From: an uncultured Rhodospirillales bacterium
GTDB taxonomy: Bacteria > Pseudomonadota > Alphaproteobacteria > Acetobacterales > Acetobacteraceae
Length of the DNA: 64,000 nucleotides
Reading direction: 5' to 3'
Assembly: GCA_903835235.1 (NCBI GenBank)
Contig: CAILMF010000036.1
Location: 62,001 to 126,000, forward strand
Below, piece by piece: positions 36,140 to 45,145 of this stretch (its first letter is position 1; the number at the start of each line of letters is the position of its first letter). Under the pieces are notes generated by a model. The model searched no databases, was not told where the DNA came from, and was given only the letters and a program-made list of their open reading frames with translations. The translations under genes and the position numbers were made by a program.

Positions 36140-36186
36140 TTGTTTACAAACAAATCATCTGGCGGGAGAGCGCAACTTTAGGTTGC
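36140..36186. promoter_or_regulatory. AT-rich leader with small palindromes before 36245
   Basis: TTGTTT-AC-AAACAA (36140-36153) is an inverted repeat, followed by a small hairpin GCAAC-TTTAG-GTTGC (36172-36186) and AAAATTT. It is one of few AT-rich patches in the window and is the likely promoter/operator of the next gene. Confidence 0.4.
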
Positions 36187-36244
36187 AAAATTTGGCCGCG
36201 TGCGTCTAAAACCGCTCCAGCACCATCTGCTGGAAAACGTGGCG

Positions 36245-37039
36245 ATGAAGATCAGGATGAGCGAATGGGAAGCGGTTTGGGCGGAATACGACGCCCGCGC
36301 CGGTGCCCCGCGGTTCCAGGCCCATACGCCCTGGTACATGGACCCGGACTATGTCAGCGGCGAAGACGAAGCCGCGCCTGAACCCGGTCGGCGGGGTAGG
36401 CCCCTGCTGGCCATGGCCTCGGTGGCAGTGATGCTGCTGGCCTTCATGCTGAACATCCAGTGGGTGCCGGAAGCGCCGCGCCGGGTTGCCGCCTGGCAGC
36501 CGGTGATGCAGGAGCCGGCCCAGCCGGTCGCCCGCCTCACCCTTGGCGCCACGGCCGAAGCCGCACCCGCCATGCCCGCCAGCGAGCCCGTCCCGTCCGA
36601 GTTCGGCACGCTGCTCAGCCTGCCAGCGCCACAATGGGTGCGCGCCGACGTTGCCTCACCCGCCGCCGAACCCGATAAGCCCGCCGCCGCCGCCCATCAC
36701 GCCCGGCGCCCGACCCAGGCCCGCCAACGCCTGGCGGCGCATGAAGCCCGCCCCCGTTCTGCCCAGGCTCGCCCCCCCGCGCGCCTCGCCGCGGTCGCCA
36801 CCCTGCCGGACCGGCTCTGCGCCCCCCCGCCGAGCCGTGCCCAGCACGCCCAGGCCCCCGCGCCGCGCCAGCAGAACCTGACCGCGATTGCTGCCAAACC
36901 GGCCCAGCATGCCGCGGCGGCTCCGGCGCTGGCTGGCAAGGCGCCCACCGCCAGCCGCAACGCCGGCGCCGGTCACCCCGCGGGCACCCTGGCCATGGCC
37001 GGGGCCGCGCGTGCCCCGCCCGCCGCCGCCCGCAGCTAG
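36245..37039 (+). CDS. Ala/Pro-rich single-pass membrane protein, function unknown
   Basis: About 264 residues. A charged N-terminus of about 55 residues (SEWEAVWAEYDARAG...) leads to one membrane helix near residues 58-76 (LLAMASVAVMLLAFMLNIQW). A long, low-complexity Ala/Pro/Arg/His-rich tail of about 180 residues follows. The topology is probably N-in, with the tail in the periplasm, resembling TonB-like or cell-wall-spanning linkers, but there is no TonB C-terminal domain. The ATG at 36245 is preferred; a GTG at 36200 is in frame. Codon use is normal and the hydrophobic helix is convincing, so I think it is real, but the family is not recognised. Confidence 0.65.
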   Translation: MKIRMSEWEAVWAEYDARAGAPRFQAHTPWYMDPDYVSGEDEAAPEPGRRGRPLLAMASVAVMLLAFMLNIQWVPEAPRRVAAWQPVMQEPAQPVARLTLGATAEAAPAMPASEPVPSEFGTLLSLPAPQWVRADVASPAAEPDKPAAAAHHARRPTQARQRLAAHEARPRSAQARPPARLAAVATLPDRLCAPPPSRAQHAQAPAPRQQNLTAIAAKPAQHAAAAPALAGKAPTASRNAGAGHPAGTLAMAGAARAPPAAARS

Positions 37040-37177
37040 GGTCCACCAGGCGCGGAAAGAAGCGCCTGACAGCCGCTAGCGCCCTGTTATGTCGGGTGAT
37101 TCATGTCCTTGGCGATTCCGCCTGCGACGATCACACGCTGGCTTGCCCAGGTGGCAACCCCGGGCTAGGGCTGCGCA

Positions 37178-38833
37178 ATGACCGCATCGCATCCTGCCCC
37201 CCCGGCTGCCGCAACGCGCCCGATGTCCACGGCGGAAGCCGTTGTGGAAACCCTGCTGCTGAACGGTATCGACCAGGTCTTTGCCCTGCCCGGGCTGCAC
37301 AACGACCCGCTGTTCGACGCCTTCCACGCCGCGCAGGACCGGCTGCGCGTGATCCACCCGCGGCATGAGCAGACCGCCGCCTACATGGCGCTCGGCGCCG
37401 CGCTCGCCACCGGCAAGCCCTGGCCCTTCGCCGTGGTGCCGGGGCCGGGCTTCCTGAACGCCACGGCGGCACTGCTGACCGCCTACGCCATGAATGCGCC
37501 GGTGCTGGGCCTGCTCGGGCAGATCCCGCAGGCCGATATCGACCGCGCCCATGGTCACCTGCACGAAATCCACGACCAGCTCGGCATGGCCGCGCATATC
37601 GCCAAGTTCACGGCCCGCATCACCGGCCCGCATGAGGCGGCGAGCCTGACCACCGCCGCGTTGCAGGCCGCCATCAGCGGCCGGCCGCGCCCGGCGGTGC
37701 TGGAATGCGCCATGGATATCTGGCCGAAGCGCGCGCCGGTTGCGCTGGGCGCCCCGGTGCAGGCCGAAACCCCGGCGCTGGACGAAGCCGCGCTGGATCA
37801 GGCCGCCGCGCTGCTGGCCGGCGCCAAGCGGCCGCTGATCGTGCTGGGGGGCGGGGCCATCGGCGCCGGCGCCGCCATCGCCGGCATCGCGGAACACCTG
37901 CAGGCGCCCATCACCAGCTATCGGCGGGGCAGGGGGGTGGTGCCCTCCGCCCATCCGCTCTCGGTGCCGGTCAGTGTTGGCCATCGGCTGTGGCGGGATG
38001 CCGACGTGGTGCTGGCCATCGGCACCAGGCTGTTCATGCAGCAGGGCGGCTGGGGCGTCGACTCGGACCTCAAGGTGGTCCGCATCGACGTGGATGCGCT
38101 GGAGCCCGACCGTTTTCGCAGTGCCACCGTGCCGGTGGTCGCCGATGCCACCGCCGCCGCGCCCGCCCTGCTGGAACGCCTGCTGGCCACCCCCGCCCAT
38201 GCCAGCCGCGCCGCCGAGGTGGCCGGGCACATGGCCTGGATGGACGGCGAATTGGCCAAGCTGGAACCGCAGATGGGCTTCCTCGGCGCCATCCGCGCGG
38301 CGCTGCCGGAAGACGGCATCTTCGTCGACGAGGTCACCCAGGTCGGCTTCGTCAGCCGACTCGGCTTTCCCGTCAGCCGCGACCGCACCTTCCTTTCCCC
38401 GGGCTACCAGGACAATCTGGGCTGGGGCTACGGCACCGCGCTGGGAGCGCAGGCGGTGCGGCCGGAGGTGCCGGTGGTCTCCATCGCCGGCGATGGCGGC
38501 TTCCTGTACCAGATCGGCGAGCTGGCGACGGCGGTGCAGCACAAGCTGCCCGTGGTGGTGGTGGTGTTCGACAACAACGCCTTCTTCAACGTCAAGCGCA
38601 TCCAGGCGCAGCACTACGGCAACCGGCAGATCGCCAGCGACCTGCACAACCCGGACTTCGCCCGCCTGGCCGAGACCTTCGGCATGGCCAGCTTCCGCGT
38701 CTCGGACGCCGCCGGGCTGGAACGCGCGGTCGGCGATGCCATAGCGCTGAAGGCCCCGGCCCTGGTGCATGTGAAGTGCGGCGCCATGCCCAGCCCCTGG
38801 CACCTGCTGCAAATGCCGAAGCTGCGCGGCTGA
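37178..38833 (+). CDS. ThDP-dependent enzyme, acetolactate synthase-like (2 of 3)
   Basis: A 551-residue ThDP enzyme with catalytic E64 (HPRHEQTAAYMALG), a central domain (VLGGGAIGAGAA...), and a PP domain with GDGG and NNAFFNV. It is clearly paralogous to the ThDP gene at 53280. Both share ALPG(L/V)(H/Q)NDP(L/F)FDA, IFVDE(V/L)TQVG(F/Y)VSRL and a C-terminal SPW..., and both differ from the one at 22551. It is monocistronic, with no acetolactate synthase small subunit and no FAD-type signature that I can identify. A decarboxylase/carboligase of unknown substrate is the safest call. AGGG precedes the ATG by about 8-11 bases; an internal ATG at 37223 is possible. Confidence 0.9.
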   Translation: MTASHPAPPAAATRPMSTAEAVVETLLLNGIDQVFALPGLHNDPLFDAFHAAQDRLRVIHPRHEQTAAYMALGAALATGKPWPFAVVPGPGFLNATAALLTAYAMNAPVLGLLGQIPQADIDRAHGHLHEIHDQLGMAAHIAKFTARITGPHEAASLTTAALQAAISGRPRPAVLECAMDIWPKRAPVALGAPVQAETPALDEAALDQAAALLAGAKRPLIVLGGGAIGAGAAIAGIAEHLQAPITSYRRGRGVVPSAHPLSVPVSVGHRLWRDADVVLAIGTRLFMQQGGWGVDSDLKVVRIDVDALEPDRFRSATVPVVADATAAAPALLERLLATPAHASRAAEVAGHMAWMDGELAKLEPQMGFLGAIRAALPEDGIFVDEVTQVGFVSRLGFPVSRDRTFLSPGYQDNLGWGYGTALGAQAVRPEVPVVSIAGDGGFLYQIGELATAVQHKLPVVVVVFDNNAFFNVKRIQAQHYGNRQIASDLHNPDFARLAETFGMASFRVSDAAGLERAVGDAIALKAPALVHVKCGAMPSPWHLLQMPKLRG

Positions 38834-38942
38834 GGCCGCCGACGACATCATGCCTCCGCATACGAGGCGAATTGGGTCATAGCGATACGCGCATGGGTTG
38901 TGTTAACGTGTGAAATATCGATTAAGAATTTCGAATCGCTCG

Positions 38943-40058
38943 ATGTCACACAACCCCGGCTACCCCAACAGGAACAGGTCTCTCCAGGGCTGGTTGAGCC
39001 GAAGGGGCGCCCTTGGCGCCGGGCTGGCCCTGCTGGCGCCGCTGCCTGCCCCGGCGGAAACCGACCAGCAAGGCTGGGGAGTGTTCCGCAACCGCTTCGT
39101 CGCCGCCGACGGCCGGGTGGTGGATACCGGCAACGGGAACGTCTCCCACTCGGAGGGTCAGGGCTACGGCCTGCTGCTGGCCGCCGCCTTCGATACCGAG
39201 CCGACCTTCGCGCGAATGCTCGGCTGGACCGAGCGCAACCTGCGCCGCAGGGACGACCGCCTGCTGGCCTGGCGCTGGCGCCCGGAGGCACCCGGCCAGG
39301 ATCGCGGTGACCTGAACAACGCCGCCGATGGCGACCTGCTGGTGGCCTGGGCCCTGTGCCGCGGCGCGGTGCGCTGGCACAACGCTGACTACCTTCGCCT
39401 GTCCAAGGCCATGGCCAGCGACTTCCTGCGCTACAACACCTTCGAGGCCAATGGCCAGTTGCTGATGCGCCCCGGCACCACCGGCTTCGACCATGGCGAG
39501 CACATGGTGGTGAACCCGTCCTACGCCGTTTTCCCGGCGATGCGGGAGTTGGACGCGATGCAGCCCGACCCGCGCTGGCGCCGGCTGGAAGCGGGCATGC
39601 TGGACCTGCTGGACCACGCCCGCTTCGGCCGGCGCCGCCTGGCCGCGGATTGGGTGGAGGTGCCGCGCGCCGGCGGTCGCTATCGCATCGCCAGCGAATG
39701 GCCGCCGCGGTTTTCCTGGGATGCCGTGCGCATCCCGCTCTACATGAGCTGGGGTGGCCTGGCGAACCACCCGGCGGTGGACCCGCTGATGGCCCTGTGG
39801 TTCGACCCCACGCGTGGCGCCGGGCAGCCGGCCTGGTGGGACCTGCGCACCGAGACTGCAGCCCCCTATGAGGCAACGCCCGGCATTGTCGCCGTGGCCC
39901 GGCTGCTGCTGGCAGCGCGGCTGAACTCGGCGCAGCAGCGCACCCTGCCGATGCCCGCCATCACGGCGGCGACGGACTACTACAACGCCGTGCTGATCAT
40001 GCTGAGCCGTCTGGCGGCGCGGGAAGCCAACCTGAACCTGGCGATGGCGGAGGCCTGA
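38943..40058 (+). CDS. Glycoside hydrolase family 8 (endoglucanase, BcsZ-like)
   Basis: A 371-residue exported glycosidase expected to cut beta-1,4-glucan. The leader SRRGALGAGLALLAPLPAPAE carries twin Arg and suggests export, possibly by Tat. The GH8 signature is present: E71 as proton donor (SHSEGQGYGLLLA) and NNAADGDLLVAWAL with D129/D131, as in the family PROSITE pattern. In many proteobacteria such an enzyme (BcsZ) sits in the cellulose synthase operon, but no bcsA, bcsB or bcsC is here. I chose the ATG at 38943 over GTG 38910. The stop overlaps the ATG of the next small gene. Confidence 0.92.
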   Translation: MSHNPGYPNRNRSLQGWLSRRGALGAGLALLAPLPAPAETDQQGWGVFRNRFVAADGRVVDTGNGNVSHSEGQGYGLLLAAAFDTEPTFARMLGWTERNLRRRDDRLLAWRWRPEAPGQDRGDLNNAADGDLLVAWALCRGAVRWHNADYLRLSKAMASDFLRYNTFEANGQLLMRPGTTGFDHGEHMVVNPSYAVFPAMRELDAMQPDPRWRRLEAGMLDLLDHARFGRRRLAADWVEVPRAGGRYRIASEWPPRFSWDAVRIPLYMSWGGLANHPAVDPLMALWFDPTRGAGQPAWWDLRTETAAPYEATPGIVAVARLLLAARLNSAQQRTLPMPAITAATDYYNAVLIMLSRLAAREANLNLAMAEA

Positions 40059-40357
40059 TGAGCGAGCAGGTGCCGCCAGCCTCGCCGCTGGACCGTTTCG
40101 CCGAGGATATCCGCCAGGATGGCAGCGGCCGGGTATTCCGCCGCTGGCCGCGCAGCCTGTGGCAGCGCGTGGCGGCGATGCCCTTCAGCTGGCTGGCCTT
40201 TCCGCTGGTCTGGTGGCTGCTGCGGCGCGGCCTGCTGCGGGTGGCCCTGGCTCTGAGCTTCGTCGCCGCCCCGGTGCTGGCGGTGCTGGTCATCCTCGCC
40301 GATGCCTGGACGAGGCGGCGCGCCAGGCGTCGCCAGCGGCAGCTCAATCCAGGCTGA
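40058..40357 (+). CDS. Small membrane protein coupled to GH8
   Basis: A 99-residue protein with two hydrophobic stretches (about residues 42-56 and 58-82) and Arg-rich flanks (RRWPRSLWQR, TRRRARRRQRQ). The start shares one base with the GH8 stop. It overlaps the convergent Bug gene by 14 bp. The family is not recognised. The tight coupling suggests a role with the GH8 enzyme, such as anchoring or polysaccharide handling, but this is only positional inference. Confidence 0.8.
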   Translation: MSEQVPPASPLDRFAEDIRQDGSGRVFRRWPRSLWQRVAAMPFSWLAFPLVWWLLRRGLLRVALALSFVAAPVLAVLVILADAWTRRRARRRQRQLNPG

Positions 40358-41303
40358 TCCCGCGCTCCCGCACCACCTTCTCCCACAGCACCACATCGTC
40401 GCGCATCGCCTGGTCCAGCGCCTGAGGCCCCTGGGCGATGAAGCGCGTGGCCAGCGGCTTGAAGCGTTCGGTCACCCAGGGGTCGCCGGCCAGGCCGACC
40501 ATGGCGCGGGACAGCGCAGCCACCGCCTCCGGCGCCATGCCGGGCGGCCCCCAGATGCCATGGAAGGCATAGGCGATGATGTTGGGGTAGAACTGCTTCA
40601 TCAGCGGCACGCCGGGCAACTCCGGCTCCGGCTGCCGCCCCAGCACCGCCAGCGCCTTCACCCGCGCATCCGGCCCGCGCGTCAGGGTTATCGCCAGCGC
40701 GGTCGGCTCGATCGCCAGCTGGATCTGCCCGGCGATCAGCTCGTTCCGAGGCGTGACGCGATGCGGCACGTGCAGCATCTCAATCCCGGCATCGCGCATC
40801 AGCAGTTCTCCGCACAGGTGGGCGAAGCTGCCGGGGCCGCTGGTGCCCCAGGCGATGCTGCCCGGCCGCTGCTTCGCCAGCGCCACGAATTCCGGCACGG
40901 TGGAAACGCCGAGCGAGGCCGGCACCAGCATGACGAAGGGCGTGTCGGAAACCAGGGAGACCCGGGTGAAGCGATCCGGCTCATAGGGCAGCCGGCGGAA
41001 CAGCAGCTTGTTCAGCGTCATCAGCTGGTTGTAGCCGAACAGCACGGTGTAGCCGTCCGGCGCGGCGTTGAAGACGGTCTCGGTGCCGATGATGCCCGAG
41101 GCGCCCGGGCGGTTCTCCACCACCACGGGCTGGCCCAGCACCTCCCCCAGGCGCTGCGCCAATATCCGGCAGAGGATGTCCGGGTTGCCGCCGGGGCTGC
41201 CCGGCGTCATCAGCCGCAGCGGCTTGTCGGGCCAGCCGGCGGCGCGGGCGCGGCCAGCCAGGAAGGGCAGCATCAGGCCGGCAGCCAGGGTGCGGCGGCG
41301 CAT
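40344..41303 (-). CDS. Bug/TctC-type periplasmic solute-binding protein (4 of 8)
   Basis: A 319-residue TTT receptor. Signal peptide RRRTLAAGLMLPFLAGRARA, then PLRLMTPGSPGGNPDILCRILAQRLGE, GQPVVVENRPGASGIIGTE, APDGYTVLFG and VPHRVTPRN. The ATG at 41303 has GGGAGA about 7 bases ahead; the ATG at 41318 lies within that site. It follows a VOC gene on the same strand after 60 bp, so the two probably form an operon. Confidence 0.94.
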   Translation of the reverse strand: MRRRTLAAGLMLPFLAGRARAAGWPDKPLRLMTPGSPGGNPDILCRILAQRLGEVLGQPVVVENRPGASGIIGTETVFNAAPDGYTVLFGYNQLMTLNKLLFRRLPYEPDRFTRVSLVSDTPFVMLVPASLGVSTVPEFVALAKQRPGSIAWGTSGPGSFAHLCGELLMRDAGIEMLHVPHRVTPRNELIAGQIQLAIEPTALAITLTRGPDARVKALAVLGRQPEPELPGVPLMKQFYPNIIAYAFHGIWGPPGMAPEAVAALSRAMVGLAGDPWVTERFKPLATRFIAQGPQALDQAMRDDVVLWEKVVRERGISLD

Positions 41304-41363
41304 CTTTTCTCTCCCCATCTTCCGCGTCTGGGCGCGGATGACAGGCAGGCTACAGGCGACGCC

Positions 41364-41918
41364 TCATCGCCGCAAAGAGGTATCCTGCCCCAGCGGCGGA
41401 TTGGCCAAGGCATCCTCCAACGTGCTCGCCGGGCGCCACTGCTCGGCCGGGCGCAGCCGGTCGTCATAGCCCACCTGGTCCAGGCCCCAGTACAGCTCCA
41501 GGTGGTGGCCATCCGGGTCCAGGAACTCCACCGCCACCTGGCAGCCGGCGCGGCGCCTGCCCTCGAACACGATCTTCACGCCGTGCCGCTTCAGGTGGTC
41601 GCGCGCGTCGATCACCTCCTGCAGCGTGCCCAGTTCGAACGCCGTGTGGTGCATGCCGCGGCGCATGCCTGGCTTCTGGCCATCCCCCACCAGCGCCACC
41701 GAATGATGGTCCGGGCCGAAGCGCAGGAAGACCATGCCGCCGGCCATCATGCTCTCGTCGAACACGTCCGAGAGCTTGAAGCCCAATACCTCGGTGTACC
41801 AGCGCACCGAGGCCGCGAGGTCGCTGACGAACAGCACCGTGTGGCCGATCTTGCGTAGCTGGAACGGAATGCCCTCCGGCGGATGCATCGCCTGGATCGC
41901 GGCCTTGTCGACTGGCAT
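41364..41918 (-). CDS. VOC/glyoxalase-superfamily protein
   Basis: A 184-residue protein with one VOC domain: LRKIGHTVLFVSDLAASVRWYTEVLGFKLSD opens the first beta-alpha-beta-beta-beta unit, MRRGMHHTAFEL and PDGHHLELYWG supply the second. Metal-type ligands are the His of KIGHTVL, a His of MHHTAFEL and the Glu of HLELYW, as in extradiol dioxygenases, glyoxalase I and epimerases. GGAGGAG lies 6 bases before the ATG at 41918. Extradiol-like ring cleavage is possible but cannot be told from other VOC activities. Likely co-transcribed with the following Bug gene. Confidence 0.9.
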   Translation of the reverse strand: MPVDKAAIQAMHPPEGIPFQLRKIGHTVLFVSDLAASVRWYTEVLGFKLSDVFDESMMAGGMVFLRFGPDHHSVALVGDGQKPGMRRGMHHTAFELGTLQEVIDARDHLKRHGVKIVFEGRRRAGCQVAVEFLDPDGHHLELYWGLDQVGYDDRLRPAEQWRPASTLEDALANPPLGQDTSLRR

Positions 41919-42141
41919 GTTGTTCTCCTCCATCCGCGGCTTGGTCCGCGCAGGCGGAAGCGCCGGCGCGGTCAACCAGCCTCTCAAACAAAACCTGCGG
42001 GCTCATCACCCGACGTGGATCACGCCGCCGGCAGCGCCGTACCGCACCTTTGGCAGCAGGCCCCGATATCGGCAAAGCGCCCCGGCGGCCAAGGTGGCAG
42101 GCCGCGACTGCGCGGCGGATGAACCGCCCGAGGGGGCGGCA

Positions 42142-43527
42142 TCAGTGCCGCAACTCGCCCTCGTTCTTCAGCATGCGCAATGCCTGGCGCCAGCTCTCGG
42201 TCGCCTCGCCGATCTCCGCCGGCCCATGCGCGGCCGAAAGGATGGCGCCCCGCGCCCCCTTGGGGTCGATGCCCGCCACCAGCAGCGCCAGGTACAGCTT
42301 CTTCATCAATCCCGCGCGCGGCTCCCCGGCCATCAGCACCTCCTGCTGGCCGTCCGGCGACCAGCTCATCGGGTCCACCGCCATCCCCTGCGGGTTGGTG
42401 AAGAAGTGGATCACGCTGTGCTCCCCGTACACGGCCCAGGGCACGCCTTCCTCGGCCAGCACCTGGTTGAACGCCAGCTTCATCGCCTGCGCCGCCGCCG
42501 TGGCCTTGGCGCACAGCCCACCATCGCGGATCAGCTTCAGCGTCTCGATCCCCGCCGCGGCCGAGACCGGGTTGGCGTTGTAGGTGCCCTGGTGTTTTAC
42601 TTTTTCGCGCTTCTTCTCGGCGGAGACCTCGAAGTCCAGCCAGTCGATGATATCCCGCCGGCCGGCGACGGCGCCGCCAGGCAACCCGCCGGCCAGAATT
42701 TTTGCGAGTGTACACAGGTCCGGCGTCACGCCGGCCTCGCCCTGCGCCCCGCCTGGAGACACCCGAAAACCCGTCACCACCTCGTCAAAAATCAGCACCA
42801 CGCCATGCGCCGTACACGCCGCCCGCAGCGCCGCCAGGAAGCCCGGCGTGGTCGGGATCATGCCGGTGGACGCCCCGGTCGGCTCCAGGATCAGCGCAGC
42901 GATATCGTCATCACCCTCGAAGCACTTCTTCACCGCCTCGATGTCGTTTGGCGGCAGCAGCACCACCTCGGCGGCCAGTTCCGGCAGCACGCCGGGCGAG
43001 GCCGAGCCATCAAAATGGTTGTCCACGCCAAAGGCCATGTGGTCGTGCCAGCCATGGAAATGCCGCAGGAACCGCACCACCTTGCGCCGCCCGGTAAACG
43101 CCCGCGCCAGGCGCAGCGCCATATGCGTGGCTTCCGTGCCGCTGCTGGTGAAGCGCACCCGCTCCGCACAGGGCACCATGGCCTGCACCAGCCCGGCCCA
43201 TTCCACCTCCAGCGCGTGGCAACTGCCGAACTGGGTGCCCTGCATCAGCTGCGCCTGGGCCGCGGCCATCACCGTGGGCGGGCAGTGGCCCATCATGTGG
43301 CTGCCATGGCCGCCGTAGAAGTCGACCATCATGTTGCCGTCCACGTCCCACTTGCGGGCGCCGGCGGCGCGGGCGGTGTAGATCGGGTAGGGGTCGGTGT
43401 GGCGGCTGTCATGCGCGATCCCGCTCGGCAGCACTTCGCTGGCCTTCGCGTGCAGCGCGGCGGAACCAGGCGTCTTCGCGACATAGGCGGCGACGATGGG
43501 GGAGTTGGTCGGGCTCAACACCGGCAT
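42142..43527 (-). CDS. Class III aminotransferase (glutamate-1-semialdehyde aminomutase-like)
   Basis: A 461-residue PLP enzyme. The Lys is K276 (CTLAKILAGGLPGGAV). SSGTEATHMALRLARAF (128-144) binds the phosphate, and DEV (248-250) follows IF. Overall architecture resembles HemL, but the length (HemL about 430) and the catabolic setting argue for an omega-type aminotransferase or aminomutase acting on another substrate. AAAGG is 7 bases before the ATG. The gene stands alone; a 208-bp gap with a long inverted repeat separates it from the divergent gene at 43736. Confidence 0.91.
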   Translation of the reverse strand: MPVLSPTNSPIVAAYVAKTPGSAALHAKASEVLPSGIAHDSRHTDPYPIYTARAAGARKWDVDGNMMVDFYGGHGSHMMGHCPPTVMAAAQAQLMQGTQFGSCHALEVEWAGLVQAMVPCAERVRFTSSGTEATHMALRLARAFTGRRKVVRFLRHFHGWHDHMAFGVDNHFDGSASPGVLPELAAEVVLLPPNDIEAVKKCFEGDDDIAALILEPTGASTGMIPTTPGFLAALRAACTAHGVVLIFDEVVTGFRVSPGGAQGEAGVTPDLCTLAKILAGGLPGGAVAGRRDIIDWLDFEVSAEKKREKVKHQGTYNANPVSAAAGIETLKLIRDGGLCAKATAAAQAMKLAFNQVLAEEGVPWAVYGEHSVIHFFTNPQGMAVDPMSWSPDGQQEVLMAGEPRAGLMKKLYLALLVAGIDPKGARGAILSAAHGPAEIGEATESWRQALRMLKNEGELRH

Positions 43528-43615
43528 GCGGGAACCTTTGCGTTGTCGCGGCCAGCCTAGCGTCTGATCGTCGCCGGTGGGAACACCGGCGGCGTGAATC
43601 AGCCGCTGGACCAAT

Positions 43616-43663
43616 GCCTGGAGCCTGTGAGGCGCTGCCGCCAGCGGCTCGCAGGCTCCAGGC
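43616..43663. promoter_or_regulatory. Perfect 12-bp inverted repeat in divergent spacer
   Basis: GCCTGGAGCCTG (43616-43627) and CAGGCTCCAGGC (43652-43663) enclose a 24-bp centre that can itself fold (CGCTG...CAGCG). It lies between the starts of the class III aminotransferase and a small secreted protein gene, where an operator or leader hairpin would be expected. Confidence 0.45.
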
Positions 43664-43735
43664 CGCGCCTCGGCAGACGCCAGGCGAACCGCGCGCCAGG
43701 GACGGCGTTGGTGCGACATCACGGGAGTTGACGCC

Positions 43736-44059
43736 ATGCGCCGCACCATCCGCCTTGCCATCGCGGCCCTGTTGCTGGCCTGGCCCGGCGGCACCTGGGC
43801 TCAGCGCGTCCCCGCACCTGTGCCGGAACGCCCGCCCGTCACCCCGCCCAGCGCCGAGCCGGGCACCCGCATCCCGGAACGGCTGCTGCCCCCAGGCGCC
43901 TCCAGCGGCAGCGAGGCCCCGATGGGCGGTGTCCTCAGCCCCGGCATGAACCCGGACCCGGGCATGAGCGTGATGCCGCCGATGCACGCCCCCGGCGCCT
44001 CCCGTGTGATCCCGCCCCCCGGCACGCCCGGCGGCAACCCGGATGTGCAGCCCCGGTAG
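43736..44059 (+). CDS. Small secreted Pro/Gly-rich protein, function unknown
   Basis: A 107-residue protein with a clear signal peptide (RRTIRLAIAALLLAWPGGTWAQ, cleavage near residue 23). A mature part of about 84 residues is rich in Pro, Gly and Met (VPAPVPERPPVTPPS, MNPDPGMSVMPPMHAPG). No Cys and no known domain. The Met/His/Pro content recalls periplasmic metal-binding peptides, but this is only a compositional hint. A 32-bp gap separates it from the next Bug gene, so they may be co-transcribed. Confidence 0.72.
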   Translation: MRRTIRLAIAALLLAWPGGTWAQRVPAPVPERPPVTPPSAEPGTRIPERLLPPGASSGSEAPMGGVLSPGMNPDPGMSVMPPMHAPGASRVIPPPGTPGGNPDVQPR

Positions 44060-44091
44060 ACGCCGGCGCGCGGGAGTGCTGCGCTGCGCGG

Positions 44092-45066
44092 ATGCTCCTG
44101 CCGCGCCGCGCCCTGCCGCTCCTCCTCGCTCCTGGCCTGTTCGCCCCAGCCCTGGCCCGGGCTGATGACTGGCCCAGCCGCCCGCTCCGCATGGTGGTGC
44201 CCTTCACCCCCGGCGGCAGCACGGACATCCTCGGCCGCGTCGTCGCCCAGCGCATCGGCGCCACGCTGGGCCAGCAGGTGGTGGTGGAAAACCGCCCCGG
44301 CGCCGGCGGCAGCGTGGGCACCGAGCTGATCGCCCGCGCCGCGCCGGACGGCTACACCATCGGCGTCGGCCATATCGGCACCCTGGCAGTCAACCCGACA
44401 CTGTATCCGCGCCTGGGCTACGATCCGGCCAAGGACCTCTCGGCCATCAGCCTGATCGCCATGGTCGCCAACATATTGGCGGTCAGCCCGCGCAGCGTGC
44501 CCGCCACCACCATGGCGGAGTTCCTCGCCTTCGCCCGCGCCGCGCGCCAGCCGCTCAGCTTCGGCTCCGGCGGCAATGGCAGCGCCGCGCACCTGGCCAT
44601 GGCGGCGCTGTCAGACGCCACGGGCATCGGCTTCAGCCACATCCCCTACCGTGGCACCGCGCCGATGGTGACCGACATGATCAGCGGCCAGGTGGACATG
44701 ACCATGTCCGGCGGCCCCGCACTGCTGCCGCCGGTGCGCGCCGGGCAGCTCCGCGCGCTCGGCGTCTCCACCCGCACCCGCATCGAAGCCGCGCCGGAGC
44801 TGCCCGCCATCGCCGAGACGCTGCCGGGCTTCGAGGCGGCGCAGTGGTACGGCGTGGTCGGCCCCGCCGGGCTGGCGGAGCCGGTCCTGGGCCGCCTCAA
44901 CGCCGCCATCCGCGGTGCGCTGACCGCGCCGGAAGTGCTGGCCCGGCTGCGCGACGAGGGCGCCGACCCCGCCCCCGGCACGCCCGGCGAATTCGCCCGC
45001 TTCATCCAGGTGGAAATGCAGCGCTGGGGCGGGCTGATCAGGCGCGCGGGGTTGAAGGCCGACTGA
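44092..45066 (+). CDS. Bug/TctC-type periplasmic solute-binding protein (5 of 8)
   Basis: A 324-residue TTT receptor and the most canonical of the set. Signal peptide LPRRALPLLLAPGLFAPALARA, then PLRMVVPFTPGGSTDILGRVVAQRIG, GQQVVVENRPGAGGSVGTELIA, APDGYTIGVG, IPYRGTAPM and LPAIAETLPGFE. It precedes the amidohydrolase at 45146 by 79 bp, suggesting that it captures that enzyme's substrate or a related compound. Confidence 0.95.
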   Translation: MLLPRRALPLLLAPGLFAPALARADDWPSRPLRMVVPFTPGGSTDILGRVVAQRIGATLGQQVVVENRPGAGGSVGTELIARAAPDGYTIGVGHIGTLAVNPTLYPRLGYDPAKDLSAISLIAMVANILAVSPRSVPATTMAEFLAFARAARQPLSFGSGGNGSAAHLAMAALSDATGIGFSHIPYRGTAPMVTDMISGQVDMTMSGGPALLPPVRAGQLRALGVSTRTRIEAAPELPAIAETLPGFEAAQWYGVVGPAGLAEPVLGRLNAAIRGALTAPEVLARLRDEGADPAPGTPGEFARFIQVEMQRWGGLIRRAGLKAD

Positions 45067-45145
45067 CACGACGCGGAAGGGCCTCGCGCCCGCCGCCCCG
45101 CCGGGGGATGATCGCGGCCGAACCCGCCGGCCGAGGACCCCCGCC

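Noticed and set aside
42142-43527. hemL (tetrapyrrole synthesis)
   Set aside because: The fold family fits, but the protein is longer than usual and the context is catabolic; the symbol would over-claim.
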